From Knufia peltigerae (taxonomy: Eukaryota > Ascomycota > Eurotiomycetes > Chaetothyriales > Trichomeriaceae), in contig JAPDRN010000078.1 of NCBI GenBank assembly GCA_030247855.1, positions 1 through 64,000 of the forward strand: a stretch of 64,000 nt of DNA, given 5' to 3'. The stretch's first letter is position 1. Each line of letters opens with the position of its first letter. Of this stretch, positions 20,099 to 31,026 are shown in pieces. The translations under genes and the position numbers were made by a program. The notes under the pieces were generated by a model. The model searched no databases, was not told the DNA's origin, and saw only the letters and a program-made list of their open reading frames with translations.

Positions 20099-21912
20099 GG
20101 TCAAGGGTATGGACGTTGAGGTGTCGAGGACCTAGAGTGTCAACCGAATGTCAAGGTGTTCGTTGGCATAGTGTCGCAAGAGGATTGCATGCAAATTTGC
20201 TGGTGAAACGTCGATTGTGGCCAGAAGGAGGATCAAGTCGCATTCCTGGCGCAGGAGGTCGGAGGTACTGCGGCTAGGGGATTGTTGTGCCTCGAAACCA
20301 GCAACTCTCGAGGCTAAAGTGCCTCTGGAGTTGCTGGTGGGTGGTCTGTGGTAGATGTAGTCGTGGGGTTGAGGGCGATCGACAGAGGACGAAGGAGAGG
20401 AAGAGGACGCCGACCGAATTGAGGGTTGCAGGTTCCTCTAGTGAGTCTCGATGTTTCCGAACGATGCAGATGGCGGAGGCCAGTGAACTGCTTAGCACCT
20501 GCTTAGTACAGACCCTGAGGCACTAATAAATCACACCCAATAACAATCACTTCTGGGCCTGGCGCTTAGGCGGATTTAAGGGCCTGGAGCCTCGGGACTT
20601 AAGCAGCTTATGGTTAAAAGCAGCCACTGGCTGGGCTTGTTTGGGGCCACAAGGCTTCGTCGTAAATCCTTCGCACCCCTACGAGCATTACTGAGATGAA
20701 ATGCTGGATTCTCTTAATCAAATAATCTTTTGTTGCACTGCTCACTTTTATGTACTATTGTGCTGTGTTGTTCCTGCAATGTGACATGCCCCTTGATTTG
20801 AAATTGACCATTGCCCACTGTGCACAGACACGGTTTCGGTTCCTCTTTACGTCGATTTCCCTCCAGGACAAAAGGGTTCGTGCACCCAATAACTCGGACG
20901 GCGAGATCCATTCCGCTGAGGTTCTGTCCCTATAAGGGCATCATTGCCGGCCATTCTCTCCCAAAGTTCTGGTTCTTACGTCCGCTCCCACGTTGTTCGG
21001 GGGGTTTCCCACGTGGGAACAATGACCGTAATTCAGAATTTGGTCCAGAAGAGTTCGTCATGAGAACGAAGATCAGGGGTACCGGAAGACCCTGAGACCT
21101 ATGATGGTCATTGTGAGAACAAGTATTGCTATTGTACCTACCTTAATTCGGAGAGTATTGAAAGAGCACCTTTCCCGATCTCACTGTTTAAGAACTTCCA
21201 CGGAATATGCCGTGTGGTGACCTTTAAGACTCTTCCAGCCCAAAAGCCTAGTCAAATGCTGGTGAATATGGTCAGCAATAAGTCGTAATATACGGAGGAC
21301 TTGGCGTCGATACTCCTACAACTTTTGATCATGTCTTCCTTCAGATTGCCTTATCCTGAGTGGTGGTTCCAGATGCTCTTAAAAGCTCAAGGGTTCTCCA
21401 TAGCAGGCGGCGTTGTTGAGTTTTCCGCCTCTCGGATGATTTCCTACCGTTCAAGCAGCCAATGCCACCAATTGTAACGCTCTAGTTAAGACGTCGTGGT
21501 GAACATGGAGACTGATCGATGCTCAATCTGCCTAAAATGAGGGAAGACGACAATAGTCAGACAGAAATCTTTACCGCCAGGTTCGCCTACATTTTGCAGG
21601 ACCAGTGTTTTTGTCAGACAATATAATTTATAACACCAACGATACAGCTCTCACTGCGGAGTAGCTTCTAGGGCTTCCACCGTGGGGTTTCTATATTCAC
21701 TACGATGGAGCGTTAAGCATACTAACAATCCTCATCCCACATATACGCACAGGTTGCCAAAGGTAGGTAAATCTGTCCTTACTGAACATCTTGACCTGTA
21801 AACCCTCTCTGCTGCCGAACCAAGTGCCAGCTTCTCAAGGTAGGCCGTTCCCAGACAGATTCATATTTCTCATCGTTTAGCTTCACCTTGGAACCAGAAA
21901 CGGACAGCCCAA
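20099..21912. other. Large divergent intergenic region
   Basis: 1.8 kb between the two outward-reading genes, so both promoters lie here. No gene is recognised. Scattered CCTACC half-sites (about 21140 and 21768) and a TACGGAGG motif (21291) occur. No tRNA or 5S rRNA pattern is seen. Confidence 0.55.
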
Positions 21913-24276
21913 ATGAAGTTCACAGATGGAATGTGGAAGAACCGCAATGGGATGACTCCCAACTGGATGGGCAATGTCGAAAGGGCCAATGTCGGCGACA
22001 AGAAGGTCGACCTCCTTCTCACGAAACCACAGCGACATCGAGGAGATACATTAAACGTCGGCACAGTATCAGCGACCATCCGCTCTCCCATCGAAGGTGT
22101 CACTGCAGTCAACTTCTCACACTGGACAGGCGAAGAAGACTCGGGTCCCAATTTTCCACTTTTCGAGACAAATCCTCAACCCAAAATCACTCACACCCAA
22201 GGCAAAAGCCTGGACTTTTCAAGCGGACCCCTTGACCTGGCCATCAACACGGCTCCAAACGCCCTTTCCTTTGACTATTTCACCAACTCCAAACGCCTGA
22301 CTGGCCATTCGTTCCGCTCTATAGCCTTTGTCACCTCCGCTGACACTCCCAAGTACAAGATAGATGAGGGTCTGTACGCCGAGCAAGAGAACTACATGCT
22401 CCTTGAGCTCGATCTCTCAGTTGGCGAGAAGATCTACGGTCTCGGTGAGCGCTTCGGCCCCTTCATCAAGAACGGTCAAGTCGTCGACGTCTGGAACGAA
22501 GACGGCGGCACATCCTCCGAGCTTGGCTACAAAAACATTCCCTTCTACATTTCTAGCCGCGGATACGGTGTGTTCATCAACAATCCGGGCAAGGTCATGC
22601 TGGAAATCCAATCCGAGCGTACCACGCGCATCAACATAGTTGTCCGGGCGGAAAGCCTCGAATACATGGTCGTGGCGGGCCCCAGTCCGAAGGACATTCT
22701 AAATCGTTACACAGCACTAACCGGACGCCCTGGCCTCCCACCCTCCTGGTCCTACGGTCTCTGGCTCACGACCTCCTTTACGACCTCGTACGACGAAAAG
22801 ACCGTCACATCGTTCGCCGACGGGTTCAAAGAGCGTGAGATCCCCCTGAGCGTATTCCACTTCGACGCCTTTTGGATGAAGTCCTTCCAGTGGTGCGACT
22901 TTGACTTCGACGGCGAAAGTTTCTCCGATGCCAAAGGATACCTCGCCCGACTCAAGTCCCGCGGTCTCAAGATCTCCGTGTGGATCAACCCGTACATCGC
23001 CCAGGCCTCGCCCTTGTTTCTCGAGGGCAAACGCAACGGCTACTTCATCATGCGCTCCGACACCACCCGCCCGACCGTGTGGCAGTGGGACAACTGGCAA
23101 GCCGGCATGGCATGCGTGGATTTTACCAACCCGGCGGCGTGCGAGTGGTACGCGGGCCATATGCGCCGGCTGATGGGTCTGGGCGTGGACACTTTCAAGA
23201 CGGACTTTGGCGAACGCATCCCCTTCCTCTCGCACCAGGTCAAGTACCACGACAACAGCGATACGGCGCGCATGCACAACTTCTACGCGTACCTGTACAA
23301 CAAGCTCGTCTACGACACCATGACCTCGGCGGGCAGGGACGCGTGTCTCTTCGCGCGCGCCGCTACCGCGGGGACCCAGCAATTCCCCGTCCACTGGGGC
23401 GGTGACTGCGAGAGCACGTTCGAAGCCATGGCCGAGACGCTCCGCGGCGGACTGTCGCTCAGCCTGTCCGGATTTGCGTTTTGGGCGCACGACATCGGCG
23501 GGTTCGAAGGCCTGCCCGACCCTGCACTGTACAAGCGCTGGGTCCAGTTCGGTCTGCTGGGGTCCCACTCCCGCCTACACGGCAGTTCGAGCTACCGTGT
23601 ACCTTGGATCTACGACCAGGAGAACTTCCCTGGCGAGGACGAAGCGTGCAGTAAGGTCCTCAGGGAGTCTGTGCTCCGCAAGATGGCATTGATGCCTTAT
23701 ATCCTCCGTCTAGCGCTCGAGGGACACCAAAAGGGGACGCCGATAATGAGGGCAATGTTCCTCGAGTTCCCCGACGACCTGAACGTCTGGACGTTGGATA
23801 CACAGTACATGCTCGGGTCGGAAATTTTGGTTGCGCCAGTGTTTTCCCAGGATGGCCAGGTCAGTTTCTACGTGCCCAACGACGACGAGCGGAACAAGGC
23901 TTCTGTCTCCTCTTCTGCTGGTGGTGGTGGTGGTGATGGTGCTGCTGCTGCTGCAAAGTGGAGGAGTTTCTTCGATCGTACCAAAACGTACGAGTCCGGT
24001 AGATGGTACACGGAGACACACGGCTTTGATGCCCTGCCTATCCTGCTGCGGCCCGAGGCGGTCGTTCCGTACAACCCAGAAATGAAAGTCCCCGAGGGAG
24101 ACGTCACCAAGGGATTACAGCTGTTGGTCAATGGTCCCTTGAGTGAATCACGATCCGTGGAGATCGTCGGGACAAATTCAGTGGACAAGATATCTACTTC
24201 TTTCACGGTCAACGACAAGTTACAGATCAACGGGGCCAAGGTTGATGTCAAGATTGTGGACGTGACCAAGACGTGA
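21913..24276 (+). CDS. Intracellular alpha-xylosidase, glycoside hydrolase family 31 (YicI-like)
   Basis: A 787-aa intronless protein without a signal peptide, so probably cytosolic. It is expected to release alpha-xylosyl residues from xyloglucan oligosaccharides or isoprimeverose by a retaining mechanism. The GH31 barrel is clear: YGLGERFGPF in the N-terminal beta domain, SVFHFDAFWMKSFQWCDFDFD, KISVWINPYIAQ, the nucleophile D431 in TFKTDFGERIP, the acid/base D498 in HWGGDCESTFEAM, then SGFAFWAHDIGGFEG and FGLLGSHSRLHGSSSYRVPW. The KTDFGERIP and HDIGGFEG forms are those of bacterial YicI-type xylosidases rather than alpha-glucosidases. A Gly/Ala-rich insertion (SSSAGGGGGDGAAAAAK, around residue 665) interrupts the C-terminal beta domain. 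It is convergent with the methyltransferase gene, 149 bp apart. Confidence 0.92.
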   Translation: MKFTDGMWKNRNGMTPNWMGNVERANVGDKKVDLLLTKPQRHRGDTLNVGTVSATIRSPIEGVTAVNFSHWTGEEDSGPNFPLFETNPQPKITHTQGKSLDFSSGPLDLAINTAPNALSFDYFTNSKRLTGHSFRSIAFVTSADTPKYKIDEGLYAEQENYMLLELDLSVGEKIYGLGERFGPFIKNGQVVDVWNEDGGTSSELGYKNIPFYISSRGYGVFINNPGKVMLEIQSERTTRINIVVRAESLEYMVVAGPSPKDILNRYTALTGRPGLPPSWSYGLWLTTSFTTSYDEKTVTSFADGFKEREIPLSVFHFDAFWMKSFQWCDFDFDGESFSDAKGYLARLKSRGLKISVWINPYIAQASPLFLEGKRNGYFIMRSDTTRPTVWQWDNWQAGMACVDFTNPAACEWYAGHMRRLMGLGVDTFKTDFGERIPFLSHQVKYHDNSDTARMHNFYAYLYNKLVYDTMTSAGRDACLFARAATAGTQQFPVHWGGDCESTFEAMAETLRGGLSLSLSGFAFWAHDIGGFEGLPDPALYKRWVQFGLLGSHSRLHGSSSYRVPWIYDQENFPGEDEACSKVLRESVLRKMALMPYILRLALEGHQKGTPIMRAMFLEFPDDLNVWTLDTQYMLGSEILVAPVFSQDGQVSFYVPNDDERNKASVSSSAGGGGGDGAAAAAKWRSFFDRTKTYESGRWYTETHGFDALPILLRPEAVVPYNPEMKVPEGDVTKGLQLLVNGPLSESRSVEIVGTNSVDKISTSFTVNDKLQINGAKVDVKIVDVTKT

Positions 24277-24425
24277 ACTTGCCTTGATAGTTACGAGAGA
24301 CGTAACAGGCTCTCAAAGACTTTTTTATAGTGTTACTTGCGACCTAGGAGTGTAGTAGGTAGTCACAAACAGCTCGTCTTGCGAAAAAGCTCTCAGCTAG
24401 CCAGCTCAACGCTCCAAGCAAAAAT

Positions 24426-25424
24426 TCAGGCAGTTTTCTTTGCGGTTATCATCAGAGCAACCCAGTTCCACTTGATTTCACCGTCGCCGTACTTTTCCGT
24501 CATGTACTTCTCGATGGCCACCCTCGCGCGCTTCTTGAAACTCTCCTTTTCCTCGTCGCTCCACTCCTTTTTGATGAGGAGCATGATGAACCCTTGAAAG
24601 AGGGACATGAGCTCCGTCACGCCCGCCAGCGAGGTCTGATGGGGGATGGGGGTGATTTCGACATTGACGAATCCGTTCCGAGACACGAAGTCGGAGATCC
24701 ACTCCCTGTCGTTCCAGTTTCCATCGCTGGAAAAGGTCTTTAGCATTTCTTCGTCGCTGGGCACCGGAGGAAGCGTCGGGTCTGTGGCGAGGGCGTCGCG
24801 GATATCCGACATCCAGCCCACGCTTTCCCACGAATTCATGGCCAATACGCCGCCCGGTTTCAGCATGCGACGGCATTCATCCAGGCCCTTTTTCGCGTTC
24901 GAGAACACAAAGGGTCCGAAACTCAACGTGATGTGAGTGTAGTGCTCACTGGGCAGTTTGGTGTCGACAGCGTCGCAGTGGACGGTTTTCGTGTTCTTCC
25001 ACCCGTCGGCCTTGATGCGTCGTTCCAAGGATCTGAGCATGGCTTCGGCGTAGTCGGCGCACGTGAGCTCGAGGTTGTCCTTGGCTTCATCGCTCAGGTG
25101 GTCCATCAGGTGCTTCGACACGATGCCCGTGCCGCACGCCTCGTCGAGCACGACCAGCTTTTCGTCGTCGGAGACATCCCTGAACACGGTCTCGACGAGG
25201 ATCTTTCCGTAGTGACCCGTCATCTTTTCCGCCGAAGAGTACATCTTGACAAACTCGTCATCGTTGAACATGGCCGCGGCCGGGACTCCTGTGGTACCTT
25301 GTTGATTGGTGGTGGTCATGATTCTTGATGATGATCTTGTCGAGATATGGATTGGGTGCCTGTAAGATAAGCTGCGGTATACTTGTCGGATGCGCGGCAG
25401 AGCAGTCCGGGCAAGGTTTCTCAT
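24426..25424 (-). CDS. Class I SAM-dependent methyltransferase, possibly mitochondrial from its upstream ATG
   Basis: From ATG 25424 the product is 332 aa; from the internal ATG at 25319 it is 297 aa. The Rossmann methyltransferase core has motif I VVLDEACGTGIVSKHL, an acidic strand-2 end (LELTCADYAEAML), TVHCDAVDTKLP, and the post-core LSFGPFVFSNAKKGLDECRRMLKPGGVLAMNSWES typical of UbiE/Methyltransf_11 proteins. The C-terminal part (FQGFIMLLIKKEWSDEEKESF, KWNWVALMITAKK) resembles fungal secondary-metabolism-type methyltransferases. The 35 residues between the two ATGs contain eight Arg and no Asp or Glu (RNLARTALPRIRQVYRSL), as in mitochondrial presequences. Alternative start use could therefore send the enzyme to mitochondria or cytosol. 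Substrate unknown. Confidence 0.85.
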   Translation of the reverse strand: MRNLARTALPRIRQVYRSLSYRHPIHISTRSSSRIMTTTNQQGTTGVPAAAMFNDDEFVKMYSSAEKMTGHYGKILVETVFRDVSDDEKLVVLDEACGTGIVSKHLMDHLSDEAKDNLELTCADYAEAMLRSLERRIKADGWKNTKTVHCDAVDTKLPSEHYTHITLSFGPFVFSNAKKGLDECRRMLKPGGVLAMNSWESVGWMSDIRDALATDPTLPPVPSDEEMLKTFSSDGNWNDREWISDFVSRNGFVNVEITPIPHQTSLAGVTELMSLFQGFIMLLIKKEWSDEEKESFKKRARVAIEKYMTEKYGDGEIKWNWVALMITAKKTA

Positions 25425-25664
25425 GAAAGAAAGTAGTAAATTAGGGGAAGTTGTGGAGGGACGAGTAAAAGCACCAAACTTTGGACGGTGCTCCATCACA
25501 CCTTATATGCATTCATCCTGGTTAAGCGTCTGGGGCATGGTCCATGAAGCTTACATGTCCTCGCTTTCGGAGACATTTGATATGTCTCCGATCTCAGGGC
25601 GCCTGAGTCTTCTTACTGTTTCGGCGCGTCGAGACGAGGCCTTGCACGGTTAGAATATTTCGGA

Positions 25665-25982
25665 TCAAATAACAGATGCGTTTCGAACCCAGATCTTGTC
25701 TTCAGAAAGCGCAGACGAAGAAAGTGCCCGAGTGTCGTCGTGGGCGTTGAGATTAAATGATGCGGACGGAGACTTCTTCATGAGTTGCAGCGGACTGAAC
25801 GCGTCAGGCATCGCAAGCTCGCCATGAAGCCAGTCCGATAAAGTCGCTATCTTGGACAACTGTAACCCGAGTAAGATATCCCTCGAAAGGCCACAACTAC
25901 CTAATAAAGTATCTGACAACGTCCTGTCCACCGCGTTGGACACAATGAGGGATGCGTTTGACTGTCCCGGCTGACCTTCCAT
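25665..25982 (-). CDS. Small hypothetical protein (105 aa)
   Basis: An ATG-initiated 105-codon frame with a plausible helical stretch (SRDILLGLQLSKIATLSDWLHGEL) and a polar Ser-rich C-terminal half. No family recognised. It sits between the methyltransferase start and the next divergent gene, whose ATG is only 136 bp away, so the two would share a very short bidirectional promoter. A chance ORF cannot be excluded. Codon use looks compatible with neighbours, but I have not computed it. Confidence 0.4.
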   Translation of the reverse strand: MEGQPGQSNASLIVSNAVDRTLSDTLLGSCGLSRDILLGLQLSKIATLSDWLHGELAMPDAFSPLQLMKKSPSASFNLNAHDDTRALSSSALSEDKIWVRNASVI

Positions 25983-26118
25983 AACAAACGGCGCTAGTGT
26001 TTGGTGTACTACGCGATTAAAGGGCCAGCATCAATCACTCACCGCGTATTTCGCATTGTTTACTCTCCTCCACTGATAAAGCCAACGGCTGGAGCTCAGG
26101 GACAGCGCAATATGCCTA

Positions 26119-27852
26119 ATGGCTATCCCTGTTCTGTCTAGATCCCCTTCGAAAGCAGGTAGGCCAGTTGAAGGTCCTAAAATCTCGACTCAACATGAAG
26201 TGTCGCGACCTATGAGTGCAGGCCGCGGCCATGTTAGGCAAGTTACACCTGCCCCCAATGGCCAAGGACAACAACGAGATGGCAATCCTACGCTGGATCC
26301 CGTTGGCTCTAGGAGTCACATTCCATCGTGTGGAGCTTCGTTAAGCCATGCTCGTTCGAAATCGACAGCGGAAACGTTGCTCACCTCGTCAACTCCCGGA
26401 GGCATGACTCAAGGAGCGGGCAATATCACTTCGATGTCGAGACCAAGATCCATCCAGCCCACGAGCGCGATAGGCAAAAGCCAGGCACCGCCGTCAAAGC
26501 CCACAAGAAGTCATTCCACCGCGACTTCAGGGTCACGAAATCACACCGCGGTTAAAAGTGTGCCATCGGCCCCCACCTTCAATGCGTCGAGTGGCATTCG
26601 TTCGACGACGGCTAGAAGCATCCCCTCAACCTCGATCGCCACAGCACATAGCCGAACGCGATCAAATGCCTCGAGGCGACCCGGGGTAGATGACACTGGT
26701 CGTCCGGCTGCCTCAGGACGTCAGACTGCCTTTGGAAGGTCCGAAGCAAAGCCCGCGGCGTCTGGATCAGTCCATGCTTCAATTCATCCAAAAGCAGCTC
26801 CAGACGTCGCGCCCACAATTCGAAAGCCGGCCTTCAACACCTTCAGCCAACACTTCAGCCCTAAGAAGAATATTGCCGGCCAAACGAGGACGGCAGCAAC
26901 AGTAAAGCCCGGATCAATATCGCACCCACCTCCACTTCAGGCCCCACCCTCGTCTGGTCATGCATTCCTCTCGGCAAACCCGGCCGATGGCCTAGGAAGC
27001 AATATCCGCATCTGCGATGAGCTTATTCAGTTAAGCCTGGTTCATGACAAAGCTGCATCAAATTTGCATGCGTACCGAAGCAGTGTCGACCTACATATTC
27101 AGTCGGCACGTCGAGCTGTTGAAACTCAGCTTGCCTCTTTGAGTGCGCTCGAACGGGCGGAACAGCAGAAGCTCAACACCTTGACGCTTAGAAAGTGGCT
27201 TCGCAGCACCAAGGATGTCACAAAGGTGAATGAGGGAAATACTGCTTTGTCACTAAAATCATACCGTGCCAAGGACCAAAATGGACGCGGAGGCTGGGGC
27301 ATCGATCAGAACAGATGTAAGAGTGATAGCCGATTGCTTGTTCTAGCCCAAATGACAACCCGGGTGGTCGAAATCGCGCGGCAGCATGGAGAGCTCGATA
27401 CCCTCATGTCAGAATTCGATCAGTGGTGTCAATCAACCTTGCCTCATCTCCCAGGCGGCTGTGACTATCCCGGTGGGGACATGGACCCTGCTGTGGCACA
27501 TAGTCTGATCCCTTTGAACCCACAGTGGGCATCTTTGGTGTCTTCCATCGAGACCACGGTAAATGGATGCAGAGACAGTCTAGGTCACCTGTCCACGATC
27601 GGGTCCGCCAAGGACGATCAATCTTGTATTGTTGCATTGATTAGAACGCTATCGCAAGTCTCTGAGCAAATTCTTGAAGAGATCGCGATGTGCAAGGTCG
27701 TGGAGGGCCTGATTTCGCGGTGTCAGAAGGATCGGGTCGATATGGTCCTTGCAGATGCTCTCGCAGAAGCTGCCCAGGTTGACATGGCGCGTGATGAGTG
27801 TGTCAGCACTCCCCACAACCAACCGCGAAAGGGTGTATGGGAGGACGTGTGA
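26119..27852 (+). CDS. Hypothetical protein, disordered N-terminus with helical C-terminal half (577 aa)
   Basis: An intronless 577-aa frame. Residues 1 to about 290 are low-complexity Ser/Pro/Thr/Arg sequence (PSKPTRSHSTATSGSRN, STTARSIPSTSIATAHS) with many basic and SP sites. Residues from about 295 are helical and ordered-looking: SNIRICDELIQLSLVHDKAASNLHAYRSSV, RRAVETQLASLSALERAEQQKLNTLTLRKWL, VVEIARQHGELDTLMSEFDQW and LIRTLSQVSEQILEEIAMCKVVEGLISRC. A disordered, basic N-terminal arm with coiled-coil-like helices suggests a scaffold or a microtubule- or kinetochore-associated protein, but that is a guess. I do not recognise the family. No membrane segment or signal peptide. Confidence 0.75.
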   Translation: MAIPVLSRSPSKAGRPVEGPKISTQHEVSRPMSAGRGHVRQVTPAPNGQGQQRDGNPTLDPVGSRSHIPSCGASLSHARSKSTAETLLTSSTPGGMTQGAGNITSMSRPRSIQPTSAIGKSQAPPSKPTRSHSTATSGSRNHTAVKSVPSAPTFNASSGIRSTTARSIPSTSIATAHSRTRSNASRRPGVDDTGRPAASGRQTAFGRSEAKPAASGSVHASIHPKAAPDVAPTIRKPAFNTFSQHFSPKKNIAGQTRTAATVKPGSISHPPPLQAPPSSGHAFLSANPADGLGSNIRICDELIQLSLVHDKAASNLHAYRSSVDLHIQSARRAVETQLASLSALERAEQQKLNTLTLRKWLRSTKDVTKVNEGNTALSLKSYRAKDQNGRGGWGIDQNRCKSDSRLLVLAQMTTRVVEIARQHGELDTLMSEFDQWCQSTLPHLPGGCDYPGGDMDPAVAHSLIPLNPQWASLVSSIETTVNGCRDSLGHLSTIGSAKDDQSCIVALIRTLSQVSEQILEEIAMCKVVEGLISRCQKDRVDMVLADALAEAAQVDMARDECVSTPHNQPRKGVWEDV

Positions 27853-30800
27853 CACTAGGGAGCTCGCAAACCACCAAGAGCTAGGGGGTACGAGTATTTC
27901 TATCCTGTAGGAACGATCATCCTTCCTTAGATCTTGATGACCAAGTAACAACAGCTTCTTTGCAGGTCCCGGAGTCGCTTCCACAAGATCTACCTCGACG
28001 CGGCTCTCTCCATACCTACTTTTGGCAAGCATTTCACAATTACATACGACTACTGTAAATCGATCAGCAAGACTCCGGAGTCGTCAATATGGTCGACAAA
28101 CTGCATTTGACGCCTAGTCGGTTTCGACTGAATGGAATGCTTGCGATTGAGATCGTCGGTCGACACAGAAAGACGATCACCACCAATGTCGAAAATCTGA
28201 ACCAATATGGCTTAGTGAACATGAGTCACCAAACGCCCTGATACTCGTATGTGATGCACCCTGCCGGATGACGCGGCGAGACACGCAACCACCGGACAAG
28301 TTCCAGACGCAGTAGAGTAGAATACTATATCTAAGCCTACAAGCAGGGCATTCTTTACCGGCAGAGTTTAACCATTGTCAACTTAAAAAGGAGTCGCGCC
28401 TACAGTATGCTACTGGACGTCTCACGACAGGGACTGAATACGACGTACTTCTGTGGTGTGACAGACACAGGGAGAGGGGGTGAGTTTGTCAGCTGGCCAA
28501 CCTCTACGGACGAGTACGCGTTGTATGGACACCTTTGCTCACTCATTGACTCAAGACTGGGCGAATGGAGCAAATGCAGTGTCCGTGGCCAGGGGTGATC
28601 ACGAGATCTATCCATATCTCCTCCAGTGACTGGAAATTACATTCTTGGTGACCTACGCACCTGAAGATCTTGCTGTTATTGTACTCGTAGAGTAGACGAG
28701 GGTACTTGCTGTCGGGGACCGAGAAAACCCCCTTGGACAACACATTGGGCCACCTCGGCTGTCGAAGCGAAGGGATGCTGCGGTACAAATATCCTCCGTG
28801 CCCAAGCATGGAGTACGGAGATACTGGTACTCGGACCATAATAATACCTTCCTTTTGCTGTACAGTACAGAAGGTCCACGTGGGGCCGTAACCGAACTTT
28901 AGCGAGGAGAACGGAGACCTGATCGACAACCCACAGAACTAACGCTCCCGAGAAGTATCATTGTGTCATGAAGAGGTAGCAGGAGATCAGGCAGGTTGAC
29001 CACGACTGGGAGAAGTCGGAAGATGTGCGGGAGCATTGCCTGTTGAACGGCGGCTTACTCGGCTTCCTAAGTTCCGGACGACTGATCAGCTTCGACGGAA
29101 CAATGGGCAAGGAAAGAGATGACAAGTACAGGCTCACTAAGCTTCATGCGAAACGAGACTCGCGGGCCGAAGCAGGCCAAGGAAGACGTAACCCCTGCAC
29201 GATGCAAAGCGCCTGGAGATCGGGCGAATGAGAGGGGCATGCAATACTTGGGTACTGCAGTAGACTCGCTTTACCGTCGTCCGTAGCTTTGTCACTAGAG
29301 GGATCCCTCGTACCCGTATTTGGGGATGGATCGACTGTGGATAGACTTTCGTGTCTTGATAGCTAAGAATAGGTGAGCCTTTTGAGCAACAGGCATCAGG
29401 TATCAGAGATCAGCAAGAAAATACTACAGGTCACACGGCGAATATCTATACTCGTGAAAGCAGGGATAGACACAGTCAAGAAGCTACTCGTAGAAAGAAC
29501 CACACAATCACGCCTGTAATCCGGTCACAGCCGAAGACACCGGAAAACCCTCGTCGCTGGTGCTGATGTTGTGATTATATAATGGTGGGCTGTCCTATAG
29601 CGATACCCAAACACGAGGCAAATTGTGGGGCAAAAGAGGGTTCACCGAGGCCAAGGCTCCGAAGGGTTTCCGGTGTAAAGGCTCCAGAATGATGGATGGG
29701 ATGGAAAAGGGATCATTTTGATTTGTGTCCGATCGCGATCTGTACTGTGCGGGTATCCGATGTTACGGCTCAATAATAGCATCTCCTCTCAGCGAGGGTA
29801 CAATCGTAAGGTTCAAGACAAGTAATACAACCGTGGACTTGGTGAAGATCAACTCATGAAATACGTGATTTTTTGCTTGCCCTCTCCCAAATCTCCGATC
29901 GACTCTTCTGTATCTGTACCATCTTACCACGACATATTATCCATGCAACTCCCAAGATAGGATACAGGTCAATGGCTTGGCCTCCTTCTTTCCTACGTGT
30001 GATTCATTTCCTGGCGGATTTGATGCAAGGGCACGCGGGCTTCTCTCTGGTTAAAGGCCCATGCAGTTATCCTCCTTTGCTGCATGCTACGGCAGCTGTG
30101 CCAGGTGAAACAGGTGCTCAGTCCTGAACCTGAACACACTAGCACTGAGCCTCAGTGGGTCACAAGGTAGAGACCAGAGCTCGCCTTCGCCTCGTACTGT
30201 ACCGTACAGTACAGTCAATTTTGATCCGGGCACCTCGGGACAATTTCACGCGTTCACCATGGAATTACGCTTTTGCCGAGAGTAACGATGAGATCAAACC
30301 ATGATGCATATACGGGCCACAGAGCACTATACTCCATATGAATATACACATATACTAGAGCTGCTTCGAAATGACGCGGATCTCAAGGCTCAAACACAGG
30401 CAAAGCAGATCGTCCCCGGCGCATCCACATTGGGCATGAGGCTGGCAGCTGCTGGCATCCCGTAACGAGGGTCTAACCACATGGATCAGTTCGCTGACAC
30501 TGCCCATGCAACCCTCCCATGGTTGGCCTTGATTCGTTCCTCTCGCCTTTCTCGAAACCCGGCTTCTCACCTTCTACGAGTACCACTCCCCCCAACTTTC
30601 TCTCTCTCGGTGTCTGTACGGAGTATCTTTTACTCGTACTAGCTTTGCGCTCCATCCACATCCTATTTGTAATGGTTACTGTGGTGGGAGTCCTTGTACC
30701 TTGGATCACCCTCAAAACCCACCTTCTACGCGCCAGGCCAACCTAGGCATGTACTTGCACTGGCCTCGATCGCACACCTCGCGACCATGCACTCTACCTT

Positions 30801-31026
30801 GTCGTCCGCATGTACTCTGTCCCGGCGATAAGTGACCGTCCCAGAGCTCGGTCTGGCGCATCGACGATTTCCCCGTCTTGTTGCTGCCTCTGCTACTTAT
30901 CGCGAGCTTGCCACCGCCACGCCAGTCTTGCTGACAGATTGCCGTGAACTCGATGCGGCCGTCCAGGACGCGCCTGCAACCCGAGGAAAGGATTCGAAGT
31001 TGGTGGGCGATTGATCGGAGGAGGTG
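27853..31026. other. Gene-free stretch of 3.2 kb
   Basis: The longest interval without a supportable gene. Open frames stay under 145 codons and look random. Short inverted motifs around CTGTAC/GTACAG occur near 28860 and 30195, and an exact TACGGAGTA lies near 30617. The last few hundred bases, CT-rich and next to the coiled-coil gene, probably hold its promoter. A non-coding RNA or rapidly evolving small gene is possible but not visible. Confidence 0.55.

Noticed and set aside
22717..23568. A 283-codon minus-strand open frame
   Set aside because: Antisense shadow of the GH31 catalytic domain; no domain of its own.
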